Shown one piece after another: positions 1 to 6,194 of a stretch of 64,000 bases of DNA (position 1 is its first letter; every line of letters begins with the position of its first letter). The DNA lies in NCBI GenBank assembly GCA_020524245.1, contig JAIVLN010000001.1, forward strand, positions 930,001 through 994,000, given 5' to 3'. This DNA comes from Rossellomorea aquimaris. GTDB taxonomy: Bacteria > Bacillota > Bacilli > Bacillales > Fictibacillaceae. A program made the position numbers and the translations under genes. The notes under the pieces are model-generated. The model was given only the letters and a program-made list of their open reading frames with translations, did no database searches and was not told where the DNA came from.

Positions 1-317
1 TATCGATATGGATCGAATGCATAAATGATTGTCTCCATTCCATAGGCACTCAACTTTTTGTTTATGTATGGAAGCATTGCAAAAAAGGCAGGTTGAGCTT
101 CAGCATCGCTTTCAGGGATGATGATTCCGATCAAGTTCCCTTCCTGTTTGACCAGTTCCCTAGCAGAGAGACTAGGAACATAGCCAAGTTCCCTTGCTGC
201 ATCCATGACTCTTTTTTTCGTTTCTGGTTTTACACCGTACTTGTTATTCAACGCGCGGGAAACGGTGCTCGGATTCAAATTACAATGCCTGGCGATGTCT
301 TTAATGGAGATGTTCAT
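1..317 (-). CDS. LacI-family transcriptional regulator, N-terminal part (cut by window edge)
   Basis: The start ATG is at 317 and the frame stays open to the window edge, giving 105 residues. The protein opens MNISIKDIARHCNLNPSTVS, the helix-turn-helix of LacI/GalR regulators, continues with the hinge-helix region (SRALNNKYGV, LGYVPSLSAREL) and enters the periplasmic-binding-protein-like sensor domain (NLIGIIIPESD). Such proteins are dimeric sugar-responsive repressors. The effector domain is mostly outside the window, so the ligand cannot be inferred. A perfect 12-bp palindrome 25 bases upstream is a likely autoregulatory operator. Confidence 0.9.
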   Translation of the reverse strand, partial: MNISIKDIARHCNLNPSTVSRALNNKYGVKPETKKRVMDAARELGYVPSLSARELVKQEGNLIGIIIPESDAEAQPAFFAMLPYINKKLSAYGMETIIYAFDPYR

Positions 318-341
318 TATTAGGAATCACATCCAATTTTC

Positions 342-353
342 GCAAACGTTTGC
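342..353. promoter_or_regulatory. LacI-type operator palindrome
   Basis: GCAAACGTTTGC is a perfect palindrome with the central CG typical of LacI/GalR-family and CcpA cre sites. It lies just upstream of the LacI-family gene, so autoregulation is the simplest reading. Control by CcpA is also possible. Confidence 0.6.
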
Positions 354-410
354 AAATATTCTGAAATTATCGTAACACTACGGCTTGAATTTGTAAAATG
401 TTTTCCAAAT

Positions 411-436
411 AGAAAAGACGTCTTACAGTTAAGACG
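411..436 (-). terminator. Rho-independent terminator of the dedA gene
   Basis: The stem CGTCTTA/TAAGACG (419-425 with 430-436) has a 4-base loop and is followed on the minus strand by TTTTCT. It overlaps the last codons and stop of the DedA gene. Confidence 0.7.
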
Positions 437-1046
437 CCTTCTTCTTTTTCCGATGTAGAATATACCAAATAATGAATAGGATTACTGCTACAGCTAGTGC
501 GATGTAGATGATGTTGGAATAAAGCTTCACGTATTGAATGAGTTCTTTCCAATTCTCCCCGAGTGCTGCTCCGATACTGACAAGCAAGATGTTCCAGATC
601 AATGTCCCCAGTGTTGTAAACACAATGAACAGCACGAAGCCCATATTCGCCATTCCTGCCGGAATTGAAATGACACTCCGTAGGAAAGGCATCATTCTGC
701 CGAAGAATACGGTCCATTTCCCATATCGGTCAAACCAGTCATCAGCTCTATAGATGTCTTTTTTCTTAATTCGGAGAATATGCCCCCAACGGTCGACGAT
801 TTTTTCAAGATTTTCTACATCCAAGAGCAGCCCGACTCCATATAGGACAATTGCTCCGAAAAGTGCGCCGCCCGTAGAAGCCCCAATTACACCGAACACA
901 TTCAGGTCCGTTTTCGTTGTAATAAACCCGCTGAACGGAAGGACAACTTCTGATGGGATAGGCGGGAAAAGATTTTCTAATGCCATGACGAGGAATATGC
1001 CCCAATAGCCATATTGTTCAATAAACTCCGTATACCAGCTCTCCAT
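429..1046 (-). CDS. DedA-family membrane protein
   Basis: This 205-residue polytopic membrane protein of the DedA/SNARE-associated family (VTT fold) is of the usual length. Family marks are the N-terminal ENLFPPIPSEVVLP loop, the amphipathic GGALFGAIVLYGVG segment and the FGRMMPFLRSVISIPAG motif, with the conserved arginine near the middle, followed by two hydrophobic C-terminal helices and a KKKK tail. Members support envelope homeostasis, and some flip polyprenyl-phosphate or phosphatidylethanolamine lipids. Which lipid this one handles cannot be told from sequence alone. It appears to be a single-gene unit closed by its own terminator. Confidence 0.92.
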   Translation of the reverse strand: MESWYTEFIEQYGYWGIFLVMALENLFPPIPSEVVLPFSGFITTKTDLNVFGVIGASTGGALFGAIVLYGVGLLLDVENLEKIVDRWGHILRIKKKDIYRADDWFDRYGKWTVFFGRMMPFLRSVISIPAGMANMGFVLFIVFTTLGTLIWNILLVSIGAALGENWKELIQYVKLYSNIIYIALAVAVILFIIWYILHRKKKKAS

Positions 1047-1118
1047 TACTGTCTCCTTTTAACCTTTTCTCTATCTGTAATGTCCCCTTATTTGTTAGAG
1101 GTCAAACGAAGTGCATCT

Positions 1119-2435
1119 TTATGGGACTTTTATGTGAAGCGTCTTATCGAGTTGGACTTCATACAACAAGTTTTCGACGGTGATATGGAGTTTATCAGAT
1201 TTATTAATGAAATCTCGAGGCACTTCTAATCCGAATTCATTTTCAGGTCCACCAAAGGCTCCCTCATGTTCTGTTAAGTGGACACCGTTTTCATTGATGA
1301 TCTCCATTAGGTGAACTTTAGGAAATTCTCTATTTATTTCTTTTTGGCCAGGCCATCGTAAGTTAGGCAAATTGCCCTTCAAATAAACGTTTGATTGATT
1401 GTTCTTTTGTTTATAATCCAGCATCAAATGAAATCTGCCATCCCTCAGAATTATTTTTTTTAAAACGATCATCGTATCTTTGATTGTCGTGATTTCTCGA
1501 TTGAGTTCTTTCTCAAAGTCTTTCGTAGACTCCGTATATTCCTTCGTATCTAACGTAAAAGAAAATTGATCATCTCCAATGAACTCTACACTGTCAATAT
1601 GTACCTCAATATTCTCAGGTTCTGAATCAGATGGTGATGTTTTCATCTGGAATTGGTTATCCCACACCGTTTCAAAAGACCACAAATCAAGTTTACTTTC
1701 CCCTGCACGAATGCTTCCTTTTAGATTTTTAACAGGATCCTTGATGCCTATGACTTTCCAATCTAAAAGAAGCTTGGATGTACTCAATGTCATCTTTTCC
1801 AAAGCCACTTCACCATTCAATAATGGAACACTTTTCTGGACTTCTAAAGTTCTGGTACGTTCTTGATCTTTAGAATAATGGACAGTCAACTGGATTGGGT
1901 CCTCGAGACGATGGATGATGTTCTGTTTTTGAACGCTGACATCTTCCAGGACGATCTCTTTAACTTCGTCCAGCTCCATTTCAACTTTAATGATTGGATC
2001 CGCAACTGCGACATTGTACATCCAACCATCATGCATAATTCCTGAATCACCAAGGAATCCGTATGTATCATTACGGGGCGAGTCTCCTTCATGATTTGTT
2101 GGTGTCGTTAGAAGAAAATCCAACCTGGGCAACTTCGTCTGATCCTTGATTCCGTTCACACCATAAAAAATATAAACCTGCTCGGAGTTATACCAAACTT
2201 CTGTGATCTTAAGCTGATGACCAGTCTTTGGGATATCCACCTTCACGTCGAATTCTCTCGTAAGACCTAACTCTTCAGCGCGCTTCAAACCAGGCACGTT
2301 ATCGTACCAATGTTCCTTTACGTCGGTCCAATTACTGACAGCAGGTACTTTGTTTTCAGCTCGCATGTACAGTAAAACGGTAAAAATAATGATAATCAGT
2401 GCAACAAACATACCTTTCTTATGAATGACTTCCAT
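1119..2435 (-). CDS. Membrane-anchored protein of unknown function
   Basis: This 438-residue protein has one N-terminal membrane segment (residues about 8-24, MFVALIIIIFTVLLYM) and a long beta-rich, charged outer domain. The topology suggests a signal-anchored protein facing outside. The outer part loosely resembles the DUF4179/DUF5643-type ectodomains of some Bacillus anti-sigma proteins, but I see no sigma-binding region and do not assign it. The start is preceded by an AAGGAGG-like site (2440-2450). No cysteines or catalytic motif stand out. It seems monocistronic. Confidence 0.75.
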   Translation of the reverse strand: MEVIHKKGMFVALIIIIFTVLLYMRAENKVPAVSNWTDVKEHWYDNVPGLKRAEELGLTREFDVKVDIPKTGHQLKITEVWYNSEQVYIFYGVNGIKDQTKLPRLDFLLTTPTNHEGDSPRNDTYGFLGDSGIMHDGWMYNVAVADPIIKVEMELDEVKEIVLEDVSVQKQNIIHRLEDPIQLTVHYSKDQERTRTLEVQKSVPLLNGEVALEKMTLSTSKLLLDWKVIGIKDPVKNLKGSIRAGESKLDLWSFETVWDNQFQMKTSPSDSEPENIEVHIDSVEFIGDDQFSFTLDTKEYTESTKDFEKELNREITTIKDTMIVLKKIILRDGRFHLMLDYKQKNNQSNVYLKGNLPNLRWPGQKEINREFPKVHLMEIINENGVHLTEHEGAFGGPENEFGLEVPRDFINKSDKLHITVENLLYEVQLDKTLHIKVP

Positions 2436-2505
2436 ATACTACCTCCTTGTCCACCCTGTATGTTCTATATCTATGTTGCTATTTCCTCTGCTGATTTTCT
2501 CTATT

Positions 2506-2564
2506 GTACCTGGCACCGTTTCAAAACCCTTCTATACCAACACTTTTCAAACGGTGCCAGGTAC
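2506..2564. repeat. GTGCCAGGTACC palindromic repeat, copy 1
   Basis: An inverted repeat whose outer arms read GTACCTGGCACCGTTT and AAACGGTGCCAGGTAC is separated by about 28 bases. The same arms recur at five other intergenic sites in this window. Confidence 0.85.
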
Positions 2565-2587
2565 TTATATGGTTGCTTCTGTGCAAA

Positions 2588-2624
2588 AGGAAAAGGAACC
2601 GCCATATAGACGGTTCCTTCTTTG
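2588..2624. terminator. Bidirectional Rho-independent terminator
   Basis: The stem AAGGAACCG (2593-2601) pairs with CGGTTCCTT (2611-2619). A T-rich tail lies on the plus side, and TTTTCCTTTT follows on the minus side. It probably ends the minus-strand transcript carrying the cysteine-pair peptide genes. Confidence 0.7.
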
Positions 2625-2735
2625 GTATAAGTATCCCTAATCTCCATTTTGCTTACTGCTTCACTAATGTAAAAGTGATGTCTTTCGTGTTTTTGCCTTT
2701 GCTTCAGCGTCATTTTTAAAGATCACCACGAAGAA

Positions 2736-2870
2736 TCAACAACACTGATCGGCATCCTTTTCTGACGGTTCACAACAATCGGTTTGCTTATTTTTTTCAT
2801 CACTACAACAAAACTCATCCTGCTTCACTTCAACTTCTTTAATTTCAATTCCACAACAATTCTTAGCCAT
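2736..2870 (-). CDS. Small cysteine-pair peptide (44 aa) linked to arsenic genes
   Basis: This 44-residue acidic, lysine-rich peptide carries eight cysteines arranged only as four CC pairs (residues 5-6, 21-22, 32-33, 43-44), the last pair at the C-terminus. The ATG has a very strong ribosome binding site (AAGGAGGTGATTTC), which argues for real translation. It sits just downstream of a copy of the ATCAA-N6-TTGAT operator shared by the neighbouring arsR and arsP genes. I do not recognise a family. Vicinal cysteines are the classic ligand for trivalent arsenicals, so a sequestering or metallochaperone role is inferred, not shown. Confidence 0.7.
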   Translation of the reverse strand: MAKNCCGIEIKEVEVKQDEFCCSDEKNKQTDCCEPSEKDADQCC

Positions 2871-2890
2871 GAAATCACCTCCTTTCATTC

Positions 2891-2906
2891 ATTAATTTTT
2901 TTTGAT
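2891..2906. promoter_or_regulatory. Putative ArsR operator, degenerate copy
   Basis: ATTAA-TTTTTT-TTGAT is one mismatch away from the ATCAA-N6-TTGAT consensus. It lies just upstream of the 44-residue cysteine-pair peptide gene. Confidence 0.5.
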
Positions 2907-2923
2907 TAATTGGCTAAAAAATT

Positions 2924-3100
2924 TTAAGCATAACAGCAATCCGTCTGTGGTTGTCTTCTCTTGCCAAGTTTATAAAGTACACGTAACCAGGCTCGAGACT
3001 TTTCCCTATTGTTATTCTCATGGTAAAGGCGCGTTTCCAGCTTATTCAATTGCTCTTGCCGATATTTAATTTGCGTTTCTAGTAAATGAGAATCAAACAT
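2924..3100 (-). CDS. Small protein with C-terminal CC pair, arsenic-region
   Basis: This 58-residue protein is basic and helical (ETQIKYRQEQLNKLETRLYH), with a C-terminal tail ending TDCCYA that repeats the vicinal-cysteine theme of the next gene. The ATG at 3100 is chosen because AAGGAG sits nine bases upstream; the ATG at 3109 would overlap that site. An ATCAA-N6-TTGAT operator lies at 3118-3133, immediately upstream. The family is unknown. Location and operator suggest co-regulation with arsR and arsP. The TxCCYA tail resembles the TTCCYA segment of ArsI at 5438, perhaps by chance. Confidence 0.6.
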   Translation of the reverse strand: MFDSHLLETQIKYRQEQLNKLETRLYHENNNREKSRAWLRVLYKLGKRRQPQTDCCYA

Positions 3101-3117
3101 TTTCGTCATCTCCTTAA

Positions 3118-3133
3118 ATCAAATTTTATTGAT
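3118..3133. promoter_or_regulatory. Putative ArsR operator
   Basis: ATCAA-ATTTTA-TTGAT is a perfect inverted-repeat half-site pair with a 6-base spacer. It lies directly upstream of the leftward 58-residue gene. Confidence 0.7.
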
Positions 3134-3176
3134 TAATATGATTATATGTTTCGTTGGATGGATTTACAACTTATAA

Positions 3177-3192
3177 ATCAATTTTTTTTGAT
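3177..3192. promoter_or_regulatory. Putative ArsR operator
   Basis: ATCAA-TTTTTT-TTGAT lies upstream of the arsR promoter in the divergent region. Its placement could affect both directions. Confidence 0.7.
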
Positions 3193-3199
3193 AAATAAA

Positions 3200-3228
3200 T
3201 TGCAATTCATAACAGCACATCATATACT
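3200..3228 (+). promoter_or_regulatory. Sigma-A promoter of arsR-arsP
   Basis: TTGCAA-N17-TATACT. The expected start of transcription, near 3235, falls at the edge of the next operator, so repressor binding there would block RNA polymerase. Confidence 0.75.
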
Positions 3229-3235
3229 ATGATTA

Positions 3236-3251
3236 ATCAAACTTTTTTGAT
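3236..3251. promoter_or_regulatory. Putative ArsR operator at the transcription start
   Basis: ATCAA-ACTTTT-TTGAT lies between the -10 box and the arsR start codon. Confidence 0.75.
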
Positions 3252-3265
3252 TTGGGGTGTGAATA

Positions 3266-3586
3266 ATGAAAGAAATTGAACTCGTAGATGAATCACTACC
3301 ACGAACGTTTGAACAATATGAAGCGAAATTCAAGGCACTGGCCGATAAGAAACGACTTCAAGTCATGTATCTGCTTACCCAAAAAGGAGAAATTTGCGTT
3401 TGTGATCTTGTCGATATGATGGAAATGCCACAATCGAAACTTTCCTATCATTTGAAAATACTACTGGATGCGGGGATCATCACACGAGAAACACGCGGAA
3501 CCTGGAGTTATTATCGATTGAATCAAGAGGAAGTAAATCATCTATTATCTGCTGAACTTTGCTGCTTATTCAGACCTTCTTGTTAA
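3266..3586 (+). CDS. arsR: ArsR-family metalloregulator of the arsP unit
   Basis: This 106-residue winged-helix repressor has the recognition helix in PQSKLSYHLKILLDAGI and the ICVCDL metal-binding box that marks trivalent arsenic or antimony sensing ArsR proteins. Three more cysteines (CC and C) sit in the C-terminal LCCLFRPSC tail and could be a further ligand. It is flanked by five 16-bp ATCAA-N6-TTGAT sites, the obvious candidate operators. By family rule, binding of As(III) releases the repressor. It is co-directional with arsP 65 bases downstream, and another operator sits in that gap. Confidence 0.92.
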   Translation: MKEIELVDESLPRTFEQYEAKFKALADKKRLQVMYLLTQKGEICVCDLVDMMEMPQSKLSYHLKILLDAGIITRETRGTWSYYRLNQEEVNHLLSAELCCLFRPSC

Positions 3587-3612
3587 GAGGAGGTTTTCTT
3601 TTGAACTAATTA

Positions 3613-3628
3613 ATCAAAATAATTTGAT
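3613..3628. promoter_or_regulatory. Putative ArsR operator between arsR and arsP
   Basis: ATCAA-AATAAT-TTGAT lies 22 bases before the arsP start. It could allow separate control of arsP. Confidence 0.7.
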
Positions 3629-3650
3629 TTAACGTGAGAGGATGAATATC

Positions 3651-4517
3651 ATGTGGATGGAAACGTTTAGAAGCTTTTTATGGATCGCTTTGGAGTTGAC
3701 TCTATTATTCGTCGTGATTTCCTTTGTCATCAGTTTGTTGCAAGGCTACATACCTTACAAGAAGATTGAACAAATGCTGATTGGGCGGCACAAGTTATTC
3801 GCGGCATTCGTTGCGGTATTCTTTGCTTTCATTACGCCGTTTTGTTCTTGTTCCACGATTCCCTTGGTCGTCAATATGCTGAAGAAAAAGCTCCCGTTTA
3901 ACATCGTCATGATTTTCCTTTTCGCTTCACCTGTTCTTGATCCGACGATTTTGACCATCATGGGCGTTTTTCTTGGCTGGAAGGTTACCATCGTGTATAC
4001 AATTTTAACGACTGTATTATCGATTTTAATCGGGTTCACGCTTGGGGCACTTGGTTTCGAGAGAGCGGTCAAGAATGTCGTCATGACTGGCTACAATGAG
4101 GAAAATCAGAAATTCAATTTTCGGTTTGCGTTGCGCGAAACATGGAATTTGATGAAAAGTGTTTATCCTTACTTGATACTTGGCGCAGGGATTGGAGCCG
4201 TCATTCATGGAGCTGTACCGACTGAATGGATCTCCGGTTTGTTCAGTGATGATGCATGGTGGCTCATTCCTGTCGCGGCCATAATCGGTATTCCACTCTA
4301 TATACGACTATCGAGTATGATTCCGATTTCTCAAGTCCTTATTGCTAAAGGGATGGCGCTTGGACCCGTCATGGCGATGATGATTAGTTCAGCCGGGGCA
4401 AGTTTACCTGAGGTCATCTTGTTGAAATCCATCTTCCGAAAAGAGCTGGTCATCACCTTCGTCATCTCCGTAATCACCATGTCCACCATATCCGGCTTCA
4501 TCTTCTATTTGGTTTAG
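3651..4517 (+). CDS. arsP: ArsP-like permease (organoarsenical efflux, DUF318/UPF0718)
   Basis: This is a roughly 288-residue polytopic membrane protein with about eight hydrophobic segments. The TPFCSCSTIPLV motif in the second segment group is the signature of the ArsP/YraQ permease family, and its cysteines are implicated in binding trivalent methyl- and aromatic arsenicals. The ATG at 3651 is preferred over 3642 because GAGAGG lies nine bases before it. Placement behind arsR, near a gene for ArsI (the enzyme that breaks the C-As bond), supports organoarsenical efflux over a generic permease role. Confidence 0.85.
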   Translation: MWMETFRSFLWIALELTLLFVVISFVISLLQGYIPYKKIEQMLIGRHKLFAAFVAVFFAFITPFCSCSTIPLVVNMLKKKLPFNIVMIFLFASPVLDPTILTIMGVFLGWKVTIVYTILTTVLSILIGFTLGALGFERAVKNVVMTGYNEENQKFNFRFALRETWNLMKSVYPYLILGAGIGAVIHGAVPTEWISGLFSDDAWWLIPVAAIIGIPLYIRLSSMIPISQVLIAKGMALGPVMAMMISSAGASLPEVILLKSIFRKELVITFVISVITMSTISGFIFYLV

Positions 4518-4531
4518 TTCCAACTACCTAT

Positions 4532-4642
4532 AGTGCCAGGTACCATTTTAGAACCGTTGATAGTGAAGGATTCTCTTGTGGTGCCAGGCACTGTTTCAGA
4601 GTCCGCACTGGTCAAGGTTTCTCTTACGGTGCCTGGTACTGC
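4532..4642. repeat. GTGCCAGGTACC repeat, copy 2 (three half-units)
   Basis: Three related boxes occur in a row: AGTGCCAGGTACC at 4532, GTGCCAGGCACTG at 4581 and GGTGCCTGGTACTG at 4629. They lie just after arsP in the convergent intergenic space. Confidence 0.8.
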
Positions 4643-4653
4643 ACTTTGGTTTT

Positions 4654-4760
4654 GAGCTATATTTTCTGAATCTGAGCTATATTTTCTGAATCTGGGCTAT
4701 ATTTTCTGAATCTGAGCTATATTTTCTGAATCTGGGCTATATTTTCTGAATCTGGGCTAT
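4654..4760. repeat. 20-bp tandem repeat (about 5.4 units)
   Basis: The unit GAGCTATATTTTCTGAATCT, with G/A variation at position 2, repeats with an exact 20-bp period between arsP and the arsenic operon terminator. The same family recurs at 23326-23480. No open reading frame or spacer structure accompanies it. Confidence 0.9.
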
Positions 4761-4831
4761 AATCTCTCAAGTTTCATTGGAAACACCCCCGATTTTCATG
4801 TGAAATACACAAAATGCCTTCAATAAAGGAA

Positions 4832-4870
4832 AAAGCAGAGCCGACTATACCGTAGTCGGCTCTGCTTTCT
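4832..4870. terminator. Bidirectional terminator between the two arsenic transcripts
   Basis: A perfect 16-bp stem (4832-4847 with 4853-4868) has the loop TACCG, with A/T tracts on both sides. It serves the convergent arsP and arsRBCI-hesB transcripts. Confidence 0.9.
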
Positions 4871-4897
4871 ATCATTTTCTAGTCATTAAGACTTCAA

Positions 4898-5179
4898 TTA
4901 GCAGCAGTCTTCCTGTCCTAGGAAGACGAGTCCTGCACCTTGTTCGGTTTGTTGGAAGTCTACTGTCAGATCCTTCGTATATGAAATGATTCGTTCATCA
5001 ATGGATACGCGGATTCCATTCAGTTCTTCCACTTGATCATTTTCTTGTGGCTCATCCAGAGCCATTCCCATCTTGGGACCGCCTCAGCCCATGCCTGCAA
5101 AATAAATACGGATGCCTTCTGCACCATGCTGATGGAGGATTCCCTCAATGGCTTGCTTAGCGCTATCTGTGATTTCCAA
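4898..5179 (-). CDS. HesB/IscA-like selenoprotein (in-frame TGA = Sec32)
   Basis: This 93-residue protein starts at TTG 5179 (AGGGGG upstream) and ends TGCTGCTAA. Reading is continuous except for one TGA at 5084-5086. The product is EITDSAKQAIEGIL, then IRIYFAGMG-U-GGPKMGMALDEP, ending LGQEDCC. The TGA falls where HesB-like proteins of the GCGGP type have cysteine, and HesB-like selenoproteins are an established bacterial family. A hairpin with a G-containing loop begins 20 bases after the TGA, as a bacterial SECIS requires. It is the last gene of the ars operon, 78 bases after arsI. The alternatives are a Cys-to-TGA nonsense mutation or a sequencing error. Confidence 0.85.
5048..5064 (-). 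promoter_or_regulatory. Bacterial SECIS-like hairpin
   Basis: On the minus strand the stem TGGCTC/GAGCCA (6 bp) has the loop TGGAT. The loop starts 26 bases after the TGA and has G as its second and third bases, matching the known bSECIS rules (loop 16-37 nt downstream, G in the first two loop positions). Confidence 0.75.
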
Positions 5180-5257
5180 CGATATTCCCCCTTACTCTTA
5201 CAGTTATAGCCTCTCTTAGTGTAGAGTATTCAAGCCGAATCCTCAACGTTAATCGAC

Positions 5258-5725
5258 TTATTTCTTAGGGGAAGTCATTTCAATCGAAATAGGCTGAGGT
5301 TTTGGCGGTGCACAGCAAAGGGACAAATCCCGTGCATCCCCAGCGGATTCAAACTCCGAATCTTCTTTCGTATAGAAGATCTCCCACGCGTTGCCGTCCG
5401 GATCGTAAACCCAGACTTTATCTTGAACCGCATAACAGCAAGTCGTATCCATCTCATCAATCAAGAGTAGACCGGATTCTCTCAAACGCTCACCCATTTT
5501 CAAGACATCTTCTGTATGATCCACCTGAAAACCTAGGTGGTTCAATACACCTTCTTTATTGAAATCACGAACATTCAATGAAAAATGCAAAGCTGGTTGC
5601 TCGAGCTCAAACTTCGCGTAGTTCTCCTTCACTTTCGTCGGCTCAGCCCCAAAGAAACTTTTATAAAAAGCTAAGGACTTCTCCAAGTCACTACAATTCA
5701 CTGCAACGTGCATACGGTTAATCAT
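5258..5725 (-). CDS. arsI: ArsI C-As lyase (organoarsenical dioxygenase)
   Basis: This 155-residue vicinal-oxygen-chelate (glyoxalase/bleomycin-resistance fold) protein has the Fe(II) ligands expected for ArsI visible at His6, His63 and Glu115, and the arsenic-binding vicinal pair at Cys96-Cys97 (DTTCCYAV). It splits the carbon-arsenic bond of trivalent methyl- and aromatic arsenicals, releasing As(III). The related CadI proteins are the alternative name. Another CC pair sits in the tail (LSLCCAPPKP). It lies between arsC (21 bases upstream) and the HesB-like selenoprotein gene. Confidence 0.93.
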   Translation of the reverse strand: MINRMHVAVNCSDLEKSLAFYKSFFGAEPTKVKENYAKFELEQPALHFSLNVRDFNKEGVLNHLGFQVDHTEDVLKMGERLRESGLLLIDEMDTTCCYAVQDKVWVYDPDGNAWEIFYTKEDSEFESAGDARDLSLCCAPPKPQPISIEMTSPKK

Positions 5726-5746
5726 AAGATCACTCCTTGTGAAAAA

Positions 5747-6166
5747 TTACTTACCTTCTTTTGCGAACTTCTGGATACGTTCTTCGATTTCACCACGTAC
5801 ACGTTGGAAAAATGCCCACTTCTCTTCTTCTGTACCTTCCGCTTTCGCCGGATCATCAAAGCCCCAGTGATCTCTTTTTACATGAGAAGGAGTCATTGGA
5901 CATTTATCTGCTGCATCTCCACAAAGTGTTACGACCAGGTCTGCTTTATTCAATAGCTCTGTATCGATGATGTCTGAAGTTTGGTCGGTGATATCGATTT
6001 CTACTTCTTTCATGGCTTTCACAGCATTTGGATTCAGGCCGTGCGCCTCAATTCCTGCAGAATAGACGTCGTACTTGTCACCTAAATATTTTTTTCCGAA
6101 TCCTTCAGCCATTTGACTGCGGCAAGAATTTCCTGTGCACAAGAAGTAGATGATTGGTTTAGACAT
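5747..6166 (-). CDS. arsC: Thioredoxin-coupled arsenate reductase
   Basis: This 139-residue enzyme has the low-molecular-weight phosphatase fold. The P-loop [13 protein letters not shown] supplies Cys10 and Arg16, and the redox pair Cys82 and Cys89 is seen in [11 protein letters not shown], so the full triad of the Gram-positive (pI258/B. subtilis) ArsC type is present. It reduces As(V) to As(III) in the cytosol, with electrons from thioredoxin. The gene follows arsB by 28 bases in the same operon. Confidence 0.97.
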   Translation of the reverse strand: MSKPIIYFLCTGNSCRSQMAEGFGKKYLGDKYDVYSAGIEAHGLNPNAVKAMKEVEIDITDQTSDIIDTELLNKADLVVTLCGDAADKCPMTPSHVKRDHWGFDDPAKAEGTEEEKWAFFQRVRGEIEERIQKFAKEGK

Positions 6167-6194
6167 GTGTAAAAACTCCTTTAGATGTATTTTA

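Noticed and set aside
2501-2713. 70-residue minus-strand open frame
   Set aside because: It runs through a terminator and a dispersed palindrome and lacks a ribosome binding site.
4898-5179. HesB-like gene as a simple pseudogene
   Set aside because: The only defect is TGA exactly at a conserved Cys/Sec position, with a correctly placed SECIS-like hairpin. Random decay would not be so precise. Kept as a selenoprotein, with the caveat stated.
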